Of a stretch of 8,026 nt of DNA, positions 1-6,017 are shown one piece after another; the first letter of the stretch is position 1, and each line of letters begins with the position of its first letter. Location: NCBI GenBank assembly GCA_001767575.1, contig MELI01000005.1, forward strand, positions 1 to 8,026. The letters run 5' to 3'. The position numbers were made by a program, and so were the translations under genes. Source of the DNA: Candidatus Aquicultor primus. Lineage in GTDB: Bacteria; Actinomycetota; Aquicultoria; Aquicultorales; Aquicultoraceae. The notes under the pieces were generated by a model, which was not told where the DNA came from, made no database searches, and worked only from the letters and a program-made list of their open reading frames with translations.

Positions 1-579
1 CTTTTCCCCTTGGGTACGCTGACGAAAGAGGAGACCCGTGAAAAAGCCGATTCGCTTGGGCTCGCTGTCGCCCAGAAAGAAGAGAGCCAGGAAATCTGCT
101 TTGTACCCGACAACGACTACGCGCGTTTTGTCGGCGAGTATGTGCCGGGGGTCGAGAAACCGGGACCGATTTACCATAAGGATGGGACCGTTCTGGGTGC
201 CCATAAAGGGATCATCCATTATACCATCGGACAGCGCAGAGGATTGGGGATATCTTGGCCGGAGCCGCTCTACGTCATCTCTATTAACGAAGCGGAAGGG
301 GCGATAATCGTCGGCACGAAGGGAGACCTTAACCGGAAGGCGCTTGTGGCAAGCTCTGTCAATTACATCTCAGTTGCGGCATTGGTAGCGCCGGTGCGGG
401 TTGCGGCAAAAATCCGGTATAAATCCCCCGAAGTCCCCGCAATGCTTTTTCCACTCGGCGACACCCGGGTCAGAGTCGAATTCGACGAGCCGCAATCGGC
501 TATCACACCCGGTCAAGCCGTCGTCTTCTACGATGGGGATATCGTAGTCGGTGGCGGCACTATAGAAGAAGCCCTCTAG
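1..579 (+). CDS. mnmA: tRNA-specific 2-thiouridylase MnmA, C-terminal part (5' truncated by the window edge)
   Basis: MnmA activates U34 of tRNA-Lys/Glu/Gln with ATP and inserts sulfur relayed as a persulfide, giving s2U34 in the cytoplasm. The frame is open from base 1 and ends at TAG 577-579, leaving 192 residues of a protein usually near 360; the N-terminal PP-loop and first catalytic Cys lie outside. Visible family marks are LFPLGTLTK at the very start, then SQEICFV, whose Cys (residue 33 here, bases 97-99) matches the second, persulfide-bearing catalytic Cys, and later HYTIGQRRGLGI opening the central domain. The remainder is the C-terminal beta-barrel, ending near the usual family terminus. 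The TTG at base 10 is not a start, because the family match continues through it. The gene converges on the M23 peptidase gene with 42 bases between stops and no clear terminator. Confidence 0.96.
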   Translation, partial: LFPLGTLTKEETREKADSLGLAVAQKEESQEICFVPDNDYARFVGEYVPGVEKPGPIYHKDGTVLGAHKGIIHYTIGQRRGLGISWPEPLYVISINEAEGAIIVGTKGDLNRKALVASSVNYISVAALVAPVRVAAKIRYKSPEVPAMLFPLGDTRVRVEFDEPQSAITPGQAVVFYDGDIVVGGGTIEEAL

Positions 580-621
580 CCGCTAGGATTCCCGCTAAAA
601 GTAATCACCCGTTTATGGTTC

Positions 622-1698
622 CTATGACTCCGCGCTTCGCAGCGTCGCATACGGATTCACAGCGGAGCCTCCGCCTCTGTGGATTTCGAAATGCAGGTGG
701 GGGGCGCTTGCGCTGGCGTTGCCGGAGCTCCCGACCGAACCGATGACCTGGCCCGCTTCGACCCTCGTTCCCGAGCTGATTCCCGAGCTTATGCCGTTAA
801 GGTGCGCATAATAGTAGGTATCGCCGTTATCGCCATCGAGGTATATTGTGATCCCGCCGAGACCCCTGTCATAAGGTGTCGATTTATTGATGGTTCCCGA
901 GACACATGCGACGACCGGCGTGCCCCTTGATGACATGATGTCGGTGCCTTTGTGCCTCCGGCCTCCGGAGCGCCCCGCGCCCCAGCTATCGACATAGGAG
1001 TTTGCGCCGGCGACCGGGAAGACGAAACCCGTTCGCGATTGACCGCGTGATACATATGTTCGAGAAGCGTCATCAGTACTAGCCATTGCAAAACGACCGT
1101 CACCGCTTCCGGCGGCACCGTTGTTTAGCTGCGCCAGCTTGGTGTTCTTAATAGAGTATTGCTGGTAAAGCTCTTTTCTAAGCGACTCCGCCGTCGCCAG
1201 CTGCCGCGCATATTTTGTTCTCGAAACCGCGAGTTCCCGGCCCTGCTTATCGAGACTGGCCCGGAGCTCTTTAGACTTGCTAATCATATCGTAATCGCAG
1301 TAAAGAACGTAGGACAATAATCTAGCCCTGGAGAGGAAATCCGTAAAATCATCCGAGAATACGAGAACAGATAGGAAGCTGGAGGGTCCCGCCTTATACA
1401 TATGGATTGCGCGCTTGTCGAGGTTCTTTTTTAGGGTCTCGATTTTGGCTTTCGTCTTGTCGAGTTCAGCTTCGTTCTTTCGAATCTTGTCATCGATTAA
1501 CATGACCTCAGCCAGCGATTGCTGATAAAACAAGGTGGCCTTGTCAAGGGAGACCTGGTTGTTTGCTAGCTCTTCTTGTATTTGCCCTATATCCTCTTGC
1601 TTGTCCAACGCTGCTGCACCAGCGGCCATTGGAATGCCCAACAGCACCAGCACGACTACTAGTATCGGCAAGATCAACACCGTTTTTTTACCGCCCAA
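622..1698 (-). CDS. Secreted M23 (LytM-type) zinc metallopeptidase with N-terminal coiled coil
   Basis: Predicted peptidoglycan cross-bridge or stem-peptide endopeptidase acting outside the membrane. I choose the TTG at 1698. It gives a classic signal peptide (MGGKK, then a hydrophobic run to about residue 22, then GIPMAAGAAA), and AAGGAAG lies 8 bases upstream (1713-1707). The longer frame from TTG 1740 would put 14 awkward residues ahead of it. Of 358 residues, about 32-100 and 140-190 are charged, Leu-rich and coiled-coil-like, as in EnvC-type proteins. The LytM domain spans about 224-345. Zinc ligands are visible: HKGTD (H249, D253) and HLHFE (H336), plus H334 and the YYAHL His (H299). 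All key residues are present, so this should be an active enzyme rather than a degenerate amidase activator. Stop is TAG 624-622. It appears monocistronic, with a long upstream spacer. Confidence 0.92.
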   Translation of the reverse strand: MGGKKTVLILPILVVVLVLLGIPMAAGAAALDKQEDIGQIQEELANNQVSLDKATLFYQQSLAEVMLIDDKIRKNEAELDKTKAKIETLKKNLDKRAIHMYKAGPSSFLSVLVFSDDFTDFLSRARLLSYVLYCDYDMISKSKELRASLDKQGRELAVSRTKYARQLATAESLRKELYQQYSIKNTKLAQLNNGAAGSGDGRFAMASTDDASRTYVSRGQSRTGFVFPVAGANSYVDSWGAGRSGGRRHKGTDIMSSRGTPVVACVSGTINKSTPYDRGLGGITIYLDGDNGDTYYYAHLNGISSGISSGTRVEAGQVIGSVGSSGNASASAPHLHFEIHRGGGSAVNPYATLRSAES

Positions 1699-1779
1699 AC
1701 AAAGCACTTCCTTCCAAGCAACAACGGTTAAAGGCTGCAAAAGACACGCATGTTAAGACTTGACGCACCATGAAACAGC

Positions 1780-1795
1780 CGAGCACTCGTGCTCG
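1780..1795. repeat. Perfect 7-bp inverted repeat with 2-base centre, upstream of the M23 gene
   Basis: The sequence CGAGCAC-TC-GTGCTCG is a perfect inverted repeat about 80 bases upstream of the chosen M23 start. The short centre and symmetric arms suit a dimeric regulator binding site better than an RNA hairpin, since there is no room for a stable loop. No regulator is identified, and a chance palindrome is possible. Confidence 0.35.
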
Positions 1796-1799
1796 ATGT

Positions 1800-1913
1800 C
1801 TAATAGCGGTTTAGATCAGGATTCTTGGGATAAAGGAAATCTTCAATGCTAAAACGCAGTGCGAGAGCTTGTGTTGTGTTTAATACAGGGATTAAGTAGC
1901 TGCGTGTCCGAAA
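1800..1913 (-). pseudogene. Possible remnant reading frame, 37 codons, unrecognised
   Basis: On the minus strand, following an in-frame TGA (1916-1914), a frame without a start codon runs to TAG at 1802-1800. Its last residues (FSIEDFLYPKNPDLNRY) have the mixed acidic, aromatic and proline composition of a real protein C-terminus. It lies downstream of, and in a different frame from, the frame at 1939-2046, so the two could be pieces of one frameshifted gene. No family is recognised. Frames this short arise by chance, so confidence is low. Confidence 0.18.
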
Positions 1914-1938
1914 TCATCTATAAAGATGTATTTCGTCG

Positions 1939-2046
1939 CTAGGCCAATAAGCGTTTGGTTTTAATTTCAAAGAAAATCTTGTGTACCACTCCTTCTTGTT
2001 GCTGCCTAAGTTTTTCATTGTCCCTCAAGAACTCGCTATTGTCCAT
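1939..2046 (-). CDS. Possible small ORF or gene remnant, 35 residues, unrecognised
   Basis: ATG at 2046 to TAG at 1941-1939 encodes 35 residues rich in charged and amide residues (MDNSEFLRDNEKLRQQQEG, then a basic, aliphatic tail). It is hydrophilic and probably helical, quite unlike random translation. No ribosome site is seen ahead of the ATG. The antisense frame in the same register (about 1951-2094 on plus) is also open and protein-like, so the coding strand is ambiguous. It may be the decayed end of a larger gene. No function is assigned. Confidence 0.22.
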   Translation of the reverse strand: MDNSEFLRDNEKLRQQQEGVVHKIFFEIKTKRLLA

Positions 2047-2171
2047 GCCAAAAACTGGAAATACGCGTCTGGCTACTTAGTGCGGCTAGAGTAATCGCAG
2101 GTAAGACAGTTCGCCCTCGGCCAATAAAAAGTTGCAAGAATTATAAGCGCAAGCCGGTTACCATTGCTCTT

Positions 2172-2289
2172 ATACGGGGAATATCTTGCGGGTGGAAAGC
2201 TGCGGGGGACAGGAGACCGGTTCGCATAGACCTTCTTAGTCGAAGCGAGCTACGAACTTCGCATATACGCATTAGGGATACCCCGTATG
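2172..2289. other. Possible structured RNA element closed by a long-range stem
   Basis: ATACGGGG (2172-2179) pairs perfectly with CCCCGTAT (2281-2288). The stem continues past a 2-base bulge as TATC (2182-2185) with GATA (2277-2280). The enclosed 91 bases contain a smaller complement, CGAAG with CTTCG (about 2241-2261). The layout resembles a structured RNA with a closing stem. I could not match it to a known riboswitch, T-box, 6S or SRP RNA, and neither strand is favoured. It could be chance. Confidence 0.25.
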
Positions 2290-2316
2290 CTATATAATTA
2301 ACTAAGTTATACAGGC

Positions 2317-2332
2317 AGTATGTGAACATACT
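2317..2332. repeat. Perfect 7-bp inverted repeat with 2-base centre
   Basis: AGTATGT-GA-ACATACT is a perfect inverted repeat in the spacer upstream of the ATPase gene, 24 bases before the TTGATT promoter element. It has the same arm and spacer geometry as the repeat at 1780-1795 but different arm sequences. A dimeric regulator site is possible; no regulator can be named. Confidence 0.35.
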
Positions 2333-2355
2333 TACCCACATTTATCAAAGACCCC

Positions 2356-2384
2356 TTGATTTTTGGTGATGATTTTGTTATTCT
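2356..2384 (+). promoter_or_regulatory. Sigma70-type promoter, -35 TTGATT / -10 TATTCT
   Basis: TTGATT (2356-2361) and TATTCT (2379-2384) are separated by exactly 17 bases. Initiation would fall near 2390-2393, just ahead of the terminator hairpin at 2400. The promoter therefore drives either a very short RNA or, with readthrough, the ATPase gene starting at 2561. Confidence 0.55.
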
Positions 2385-2399
2385 GGAGATAACATAGGT

Positions 2400-2448
2400 C
2401 CCGGATGTGCAATGGCGCCCCTCCAGTTGCTCATCCGGGTTCTTTTTT
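2400..2448 (+). terminator. Strong intrinsic terminator or attenuator upstream of the ATPase gene
   Basis: CCCGGATG (2400-2407) pairs with CATCCGGG (2432-2439). After a T·T mismatch, GCAA pairs with TTGC, and after a one-base bulge TGG pairs with CCA around a 7-base loop (2416-2422). The hairpin is followed at once by TT-C-TTTTTT (2440-2448). No T-run exists on the other side, so it terminates plus-strand transcription. It sits about 10 bases after the likely start of the promoter at 2356-2384 and 112 bases before the next gene, so it ends a tiny RNA or attenuates the ATPase gene. Confidence 0.8.
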
Positions 2449-2493
2449 ACCCCCAAACCCTAAGTTCTCTAACAAAACCACCGCCGTTTAAGG

Positions 2494-2505
2494 TTAGATT
2501 TCTAA
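2494..2505. repeat. Short inverted repeat in the ATPase gene leader
   Basis: TTAGA-TT-TCTAA lies 55 bases before the ATPase start codon, between the terminator and the ribosome site. It may mark an operator over a second promoter, but no clear -35/-10 pair was found there. It is short enough to be chance. Confidence 0.2.
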
Positions 2506-2560
2506 TCATATCCATGCGCCTGCCGATACTATTGGAAAAGCTCGAGGGGGTAGGGTCGAG

Positions 2561-3022
2561 ATGGTGATTCCCAAACGAAAAGCAGAGTGTCAAGTCAGCC
2601 TGACGATAGCTGCAAAATATGAGCATATATCACGTGCGCGCGAGTTCATCCTCAATCTTGCGCGAACTGCGGCTATCGGCGAAGATGCCGTCGACGATAT
2701 AGTCCTTGCGACGGTCGAAGCGGTGACCAACTCGATTCGGCACGCCAACGCGACGTGTGTCGTAGTTGAGGTCTGCCGGAGTAGTGACTCGATGGTGGTG
2801 CGCGTCATAGATGATGGCCAGGGCTTCGATATCTGCCCCGATATCCGCGAGTTCCCGCGCGTGGAGGATTTGGGTGGACGGGGCATACCGTTTATGCACT
2901 ACCTCACAGACGACTTATCCATCAAATCCGTTCCCGGCAAAGGGACTGAAGTCATTCTTTTAAAGAGGTTCAACGGCTCCAACAGCGATTCATGCCAGAA
3001 GTCGAGGGCGGCAAGCGGCTAA
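2561..3022 (+). CDS. RsbW/SpoIIAB-like ATP-binding protein (anti-sigma factor kinase family)
   Basis: GHKL-fold single-domain ATPase of 153 residues, about the size of SpoIIAB/RsbW. The N box is E53-A-V-T-N57-S-I-R-H61-A, with the Glu (general base) and Asn (Mg-binding) of the kinase family. The G1 box is DDGQGFD (84-90) and the G2 box is GGRGIPFM (105-112). The final 18 or so residues are Ser-rich and probably a disordered tail. Family members bind a sigma factor or phosphorylate a STAS-domain anti-anti-sigma protein. No sigma factor or STAS protein is encoded nearby, so the partner is unknown, and an ATPase with another role is possible. ATG 2561 is chosen because GAGGGGG (2544-2550) precedes it by 10 bases; GTG 2564 is an alternative. 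It converges on tldE with 47 bases between stops. Confidence 0.85.
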   Translation: MVIPKRKAECQVSLTIAAKYEHISRAREFILNLARTAAIGEDAVDDIVLATVEAVTNSIRHANATCVVVEVCRSSDSMVVRVIDDGQGFDICPDIREFPRVEDLGGRGIPFMHYLTDDLSIKSVPGKGTEVILLKRFNGSNSDSCQKSRAASG

Positions 3023-3069
3023 CCCTTTTCCTGTCCACACGGTTCATCCGGTTCCCAGTAGCAGGTTTC

Positions 3070-4407
3070 TTAGAATTGTGTAGCCCCTGTGAAATTGAAA
3101 TCCCGTATTTTTAGCGCCGGCACATAAATCGTCCCCAAAAATGCGTCTTTCATTTGTCGCTCGCTTGATATTTGCTCCACACAAGAGAGGGCTTCGAGGA
3201 TGCTCTGCGTAAAGCGTAAGTTCTTTATGCCCGTCTTTATTACACCGTTTTCTATCAGGAACGTCCCATCTCTAGTCATGCCGGTAAGCGTCGTTTTAAT
3301 CGGGTCCTCAAGGTTGGTGTAGTGAAAGCGGGTCACGAGTATGGCGCGCTCCGAGCTTTTGACCATCTCACCCAGGGATACGTCCCCGGCGCCGACAATC
3401 AGGTTTAGCGGCAGCGGGCCGTGGATATTCGGGGCCGGCAGGCCATGCCCGGTCGACTCCACACCGTCTTTTGCCGCCGTATACGTATCATAGCAGACGC
3501 CCTTAGCGATACCATTTTCGATGAAGGATACCTTTTGCCTGGGGACACCTTCAAAGTCGAAGGGCAGGCCTATCGTGTGGTCATCGAAGGCGTCGTCCCA
3601 AATCGAAATCAGGGGGCTGACTATCTCTTGTCCGAGACGCTCTTTCATAAAACTTCGGCCTTCCTGTAACGAAAGGGCGCCAAAACCCGCAAAGGCCATG
3701 AACGAGATCATGTCAGCTACCGCGTCAGGCTCGAGTATGACCGTGTAGGGTCCTGGCTTGATATCTATGGGGTCAATACTCATACGCGCCTTTTCAGCCG
3801 CTTCTGAGGCGACTCGGTCAACGTCGATGTCGTCGACATCGACGGCTATGGCGCTGCTGTAGCCGGAACTCGTCTCGGCCATCATAACCGTCTTCAGCGA
3901 TGCGTCGCTCACGACTGTTGTTTCCATCACCCCTAGCGTATTAGCGATTCCGATGATGTCATAACCGGTCGAAAACGCCCCTGCGGCCGTCAAATCGCCG
4001 GCTTCAGCGACGCGAATCAGCTTTTCGACCTGTCTGGCCCGTCTCTCGGGCGAGCAATCTACTGTCGACGACGCGACGAGGTCTCTCTTGAGCGTAGCTT
4101 TAGGGGAGGGGAGAGAGATAAACCGGTCGTCCGGCGGCCGGTGTGCGGCCATCTCGGTGGCTCTGTCGACCATCGCCTTGACCGAATCGGCGTCGAGACG
4201 GTTGGTCGACGCGTACCCGAGGCGTTGTCCCACCGCCGCCCGTATCGACAATCCCATATTCGTCTCGGAGACGTTCTGGTGTATGTGGTTGTTGGAGAAA
4301 CGGGTGAGAGCCGTCTCCTTTGCGCTAGCCAAGACCTCGAGCTGGTCCGCGCTCGAGTGTTCCACAGCGACACGCATCACCTCTTCGATTCGTTTTACGT
4401 CTATCAT
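3070..4407 (-). CDS. tldE: TldE/PmbA-type subunit of the TldD/TldE metalloprotease
   Basis: Family U62 protein of 445 residues, close to the usual length. TldE partners TldD in a heterodimeric cytoplasmic protease that trims unstructured peptides; in E. coli it matures microcin B17 and degrades the CcdA antitoxin. The core is visible as PGPYTVILEPDAVADM (218-233). EPDAVADM stands where TldD carries HExxxH, so the metal site is absent, as expected for TldE. The C-terminal half has FHYTNLEDP (361-369) and TGMTRDGTFLIENG (375-388), typical of the family, and FTQSILEAL (399-407). ATG 4407 overlaps the tldD TGA (ATGA), which fixes the start and implies translational coupling; the extra 47 residues of the longer frame are tldD sequence read in another frame. 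AAGGTGGG lies upstream inside tldD. Stop is TAA 3072-3070. Confidence 0.95.
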   Translation of the reverse strand: MIDVKRIEEVMRVAVEHSSADQLEVLASAKETALTRFSNNHIHQNVSETNMGLSIRAAVGQRLGYASTNRLDADSVKAMVDRATEMAAHRPPDDRFISLPSPKATLKRDLVASSTVDCSPERRARQVEKLIRVAEAGDLTAAGAFSTGYDIIGIANTLGVMETTVVSDASLKTVMMAETSSGYSSAIAVDVDDIDVDRVASEAAEKARMSIDPIDIKPGPYTVILEPDAVADMISFMAFAGFGALSLQEGRSFMKERLGQEIVSPLISIWDDAFDDHTIGLPFDFEGVPRQKVSFIENGIAKGVCYDTYTAAKDGVESTGHGLPAPNIHGPLPLNLIVGAGDVSLGEMVKSSERAILVTRFHYTNLEDPIKTTLTGMTRDGTFLIENGVIKTGIKNLRFTQSILEALSCVEQISSERQMKDAFLGTIYVPALKIRDFNFTGATQF

Positions 4408-5846
4408 CGACCCACACCCACCTTCACGTTGCGAAATCTTGCGGGAGCGGCCCCGTGGGCGACGTGAGATACCTGCATGGGCTCTCCCTTGCCGCAATTG
4501 GCGAGACCCCAGACCCGCCATTCGTCTTGACCGGCAATCGCATCGCACGAGTTCCAGAACTCGGGCGTGAGCCCGGTATAGTTGGGGTTTTTAATCACCG
4601 CTCCAAGCTTGCCGTTCTTTATCTCCCAGCCTATCTCGGTGGCGAATTGAAAATTAAGGCGTTTGTCATCAATGCTCCAGCTGCGGTTTGTCGAAAGGTA
4701 CATCCCGTCTTTTACATCGTCTATCATCTCCGCAAGCGATGAGTCGCCCGGGAGCAAGTTTATATTGGTCATCCTTATAAGAGGCAGCCTGCCCCAGCCG
4801 TCCGCACGCATGCAGCCGTTGCTGGTCTGTTCCAGGATAGGCGCGGTCTCGCGCGACGTCAGGTAGCCTTTGAACATCCCGTCTTTTACGATGTCGAAGT
4901 GCTGAGCCGGGATACCTTCGTCATCGTAGGCGAAGGTGCCGAGTGCTCCGGGTATCGTCGCGTCGGCGTTGATATTTACGATGGGTGAGCCGTATCTTAG
5001 TTTGTCGAGCTTCTCGAGGGTGAGAAAGCTCGTGCCCGCAAAGCTCGCTTCCATCCCGAGAACCCGGTCGAGCTCGACCGGATGCCCGCACGACTCATGG
5101 ACCTGGAGCGCGAGCTGGCTCCCATCGAGTATGATGGTCATTTCGCCGCTCGGACATTCTTTCGCTGTGAGCAATTGGACCGCTTCTTCCGCGATTTGCG
5201 CGGCGTGCTTACCGAGGTCGAGACTTTCGATGAACTCATAGCCCGCGGTCGCCGAATCCCCGCCGTGCGAATTTGGATAAGAACGCTCCTGGATATCGTT
5301 TCCCGAAATCGCCATGGCATGAATCCCGGCGCCGCACTCGGTCGTCTCTTGTTCGATGTAGCTTCCTTCGAGGCTCGCAAAGATCTTCTTTTGCCTCGCC
5401 ATCTCCATTGACGCGCTGGCGATAGAGACCCCCGGGGTTTTCCGGATAATCTCCTCAGCCTCACTAAGTAGTGCCAGTTTGTCTTGGATCGCGACGTTAA
5501 ACGGGTCTTTCTGAACAGGTGATGTAAACGAGTCGGTGATGATGGGGGCGGGGGCAAGGGTTACGTTCTTATGCTTGACGAGAGCGCTAGCCTTTGCCGT
5601 ATCCACCGCGAGGCGGGCGATTCGCTCTATCTCGGCGCGCTCGACCAAGAAGCTGCCCGCGAATCCCCAGGCTCCGTCGGCGATGACCCGGATGCCGAAA
5701 CCGTAGTTGGTAGACGTCCCGAGTTCTTCGACCCGTCCGTTTTTGATGATAATCGCTTCGTTCTGTCGCTCGATAATCCGAATATCCGCATATGTCGCAC
5801 CATGTGTTTTGGCGACATCGAGGGCGAGAAGAGCCAACTCCTTCAT
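4404..5846 (-). CDS. tldD: TldD, zinc metalloprotease catalytic subunit
   Basis: 480 residues, full length for TldD. This subunit holds the active site of the TldD/TldE peptidase. The zinc motif HESCGH (H250, E251, H255) is intact and followed by the family stretch PVELDRVLGMEASFAGTSF. The C-terminal Cys of the WGLANCGKG motif (C451), the third metal ligand in the family, is present. FAYDDEGIPA (305-314) and GYLTSRETA (327-335) are typical core motifs, and PNYTGLTPEFW (421-431) is near the C-terminus. The N-terminal 220 residues form the domain shared with TldE. ATG 5846 is preceded by a perfect AGGAGG (5856-5851) only 4 bases away. The stop TGA 4406-4404 overlaps the tldE start. No adjacent RiPP precursor or toxin-antitoxin gene was seen, so the natural substrate is unknown. 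Confidence 0.97.
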   Translation of the reverse strand: MKELALLALDVAKTHGATYADIRIIERQNEAIIIKNGRVEELGTSTNYGFGIRVIADGAWGFAGSFLVERAEIERIARLAVDTAKASALVKHKNVTLAPAPIITDSFTSPVQKDPFNVAIQDKLALLSEAEEIIRKTPGVSIASASMEMARQKKIFASLEGSYIEQETTECGAGIHAMAISGNDIQERSYPNSHGGDSATAGYEFIESLDLGKHAAQIAEEAVQLLTAKECPSGEMTIILDGSQLALQVHESCGHPVELDRVLGMEASFAGTSFLTLEKLDKLRYGSPIVNINADATIPGALGTFAYDDEGIPAQHFDIVKDGMFKGYLTSRETAPILEQTSNGCMRADGWGRLPLIRMTNINLLPGDSSLAEMIDDVKDGMYLSTNRSWSIDDKRLNFQFATEIGWEIKNGKLGAVIKNPNYTGLTPEFWNSCDAIAGQDEWRVWGLANCGKGEPMQVSHVAHGAAPARFRNVKVGVGR

Positions 5847-5916
5847 TTATCCTCCTAGTTGATGATATATGAATTCCCCAAAAGGCTTTCTCTTAAGCCC
5901 CTTTGTTCTTCATCGC

Positions 5917-5926
5917 AGCAATTGCT
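5917..5926. repeat. 10-bp perfect palindrome in the tldD leader
   Basis: AGCAATTGCT is a perfect palindrome 71 bases upstream of the tldD start, between the NlpC/P60 terminator and tldD. It could be an operator near the tldD promoter, but no confident -35/-10 pair was found beside it. Chance is plausible at this length. Confidence 0.2.
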
Positions 5927-5931
5927 CAAGC

Positions 5932-5966
5932 AAAATAAGAGAACGCCAGACTTGCTAGCGTTTCTC
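5932..5966 (-). terminator. Intrinsic terminator of the NlpC/P60 gene
   Basis: Read on the minus strand, GAGAAACGC (5966-5958) pairs with GCGTTCTC (5946-5939), with one bulged A and an 11-base loop, then TTATTTT (5938-5932). It lies 52 bases after the NlpC/P60 stop and 86 bases before tldD, so the two transcription units are probably separate. A second weaker hairpin, GGCTT with AAGCC, followed by TTTT, lies further on at about 5881-5905. Confidence 0.75.
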
Positions 5967-6017
5967 AGGAATAGATAATAACACAATTTTAAGATTTGTT
6001 TAAGGCGCTTCGATGGT

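Larger units (their letters stand above)
1699..2560. other. Gene-poor region of about 860 bases
   Basis: No convincing intact gene is visible here. The stretch is AT-richer than its neighbours. It holds two short protein-like frames on the minus strand (1800-1913 and 1939-2046), a start-less open frame on the plus strand (2010-2297), inverted repeats at 1780-1795, 2317-2332 and 2494-2505, a possible long-range stem at 2172-2289, and a promoter plus terminator at 2356-2448. It must also carry the 5' regions of the M23 gene (minus) and the ATPase gene (plus). For the M23 gene I could not find a promoter good enough to name. Confidence 0.7.

Noticed and set aside
576..586. CTAGC-C-GCTAG inverted repeat at the mnmA stop as a terminator
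   Set aside because: Only 5 bp with a 1-base centre and no T-run on either strand.
2186..2215. T-box-like string (GGGTGG followed by GCTGCGGG)
   Set aside because: Lacks the conserved T-box core and the specifier/terminator arrangement, and no aminoacyl-tRNA synthetase or amino-acid gene follows.
1741..2340. c-di-AMP (ydaO) riboswitch upstream of the M23 hydrolase gene, expected in some actinobacteria
   Set aside because: I looked on the minus strand for the conserved core segments and did not find them in order.
2141..2341. 66-codon minus-strand ORF with an ATG
   Set aside because: Composition is Arg/Leu/Ser-rich with no recognisable motif, no ribosome site was seen, and it overlaps the possible structured element; likely chance.
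2486..2512. Sigma-B-like promoter (GTTTAA, 15 bases, then CATATC) ahead of the RsbW-like gene
   Set aside because: The -35 matches the Bacillus sigma-B consensus, but the -10 does not resemble GGGTAT; too weak to annotate.
4408..4548. N-terminal extension of tldE (47 residues)
   Set aside because: It lies inside tldD in another frame and is Arg/Gly/Ser-rich with no family similarity; the ATGA overlap at 4407 is the natural start.
5859..6017. Short leader peptide (MKNKGA) ahead of tldD as a possible RiPP precursor
   Set aside because: Six codons, no convincing ribosome site, and no leader/core features.
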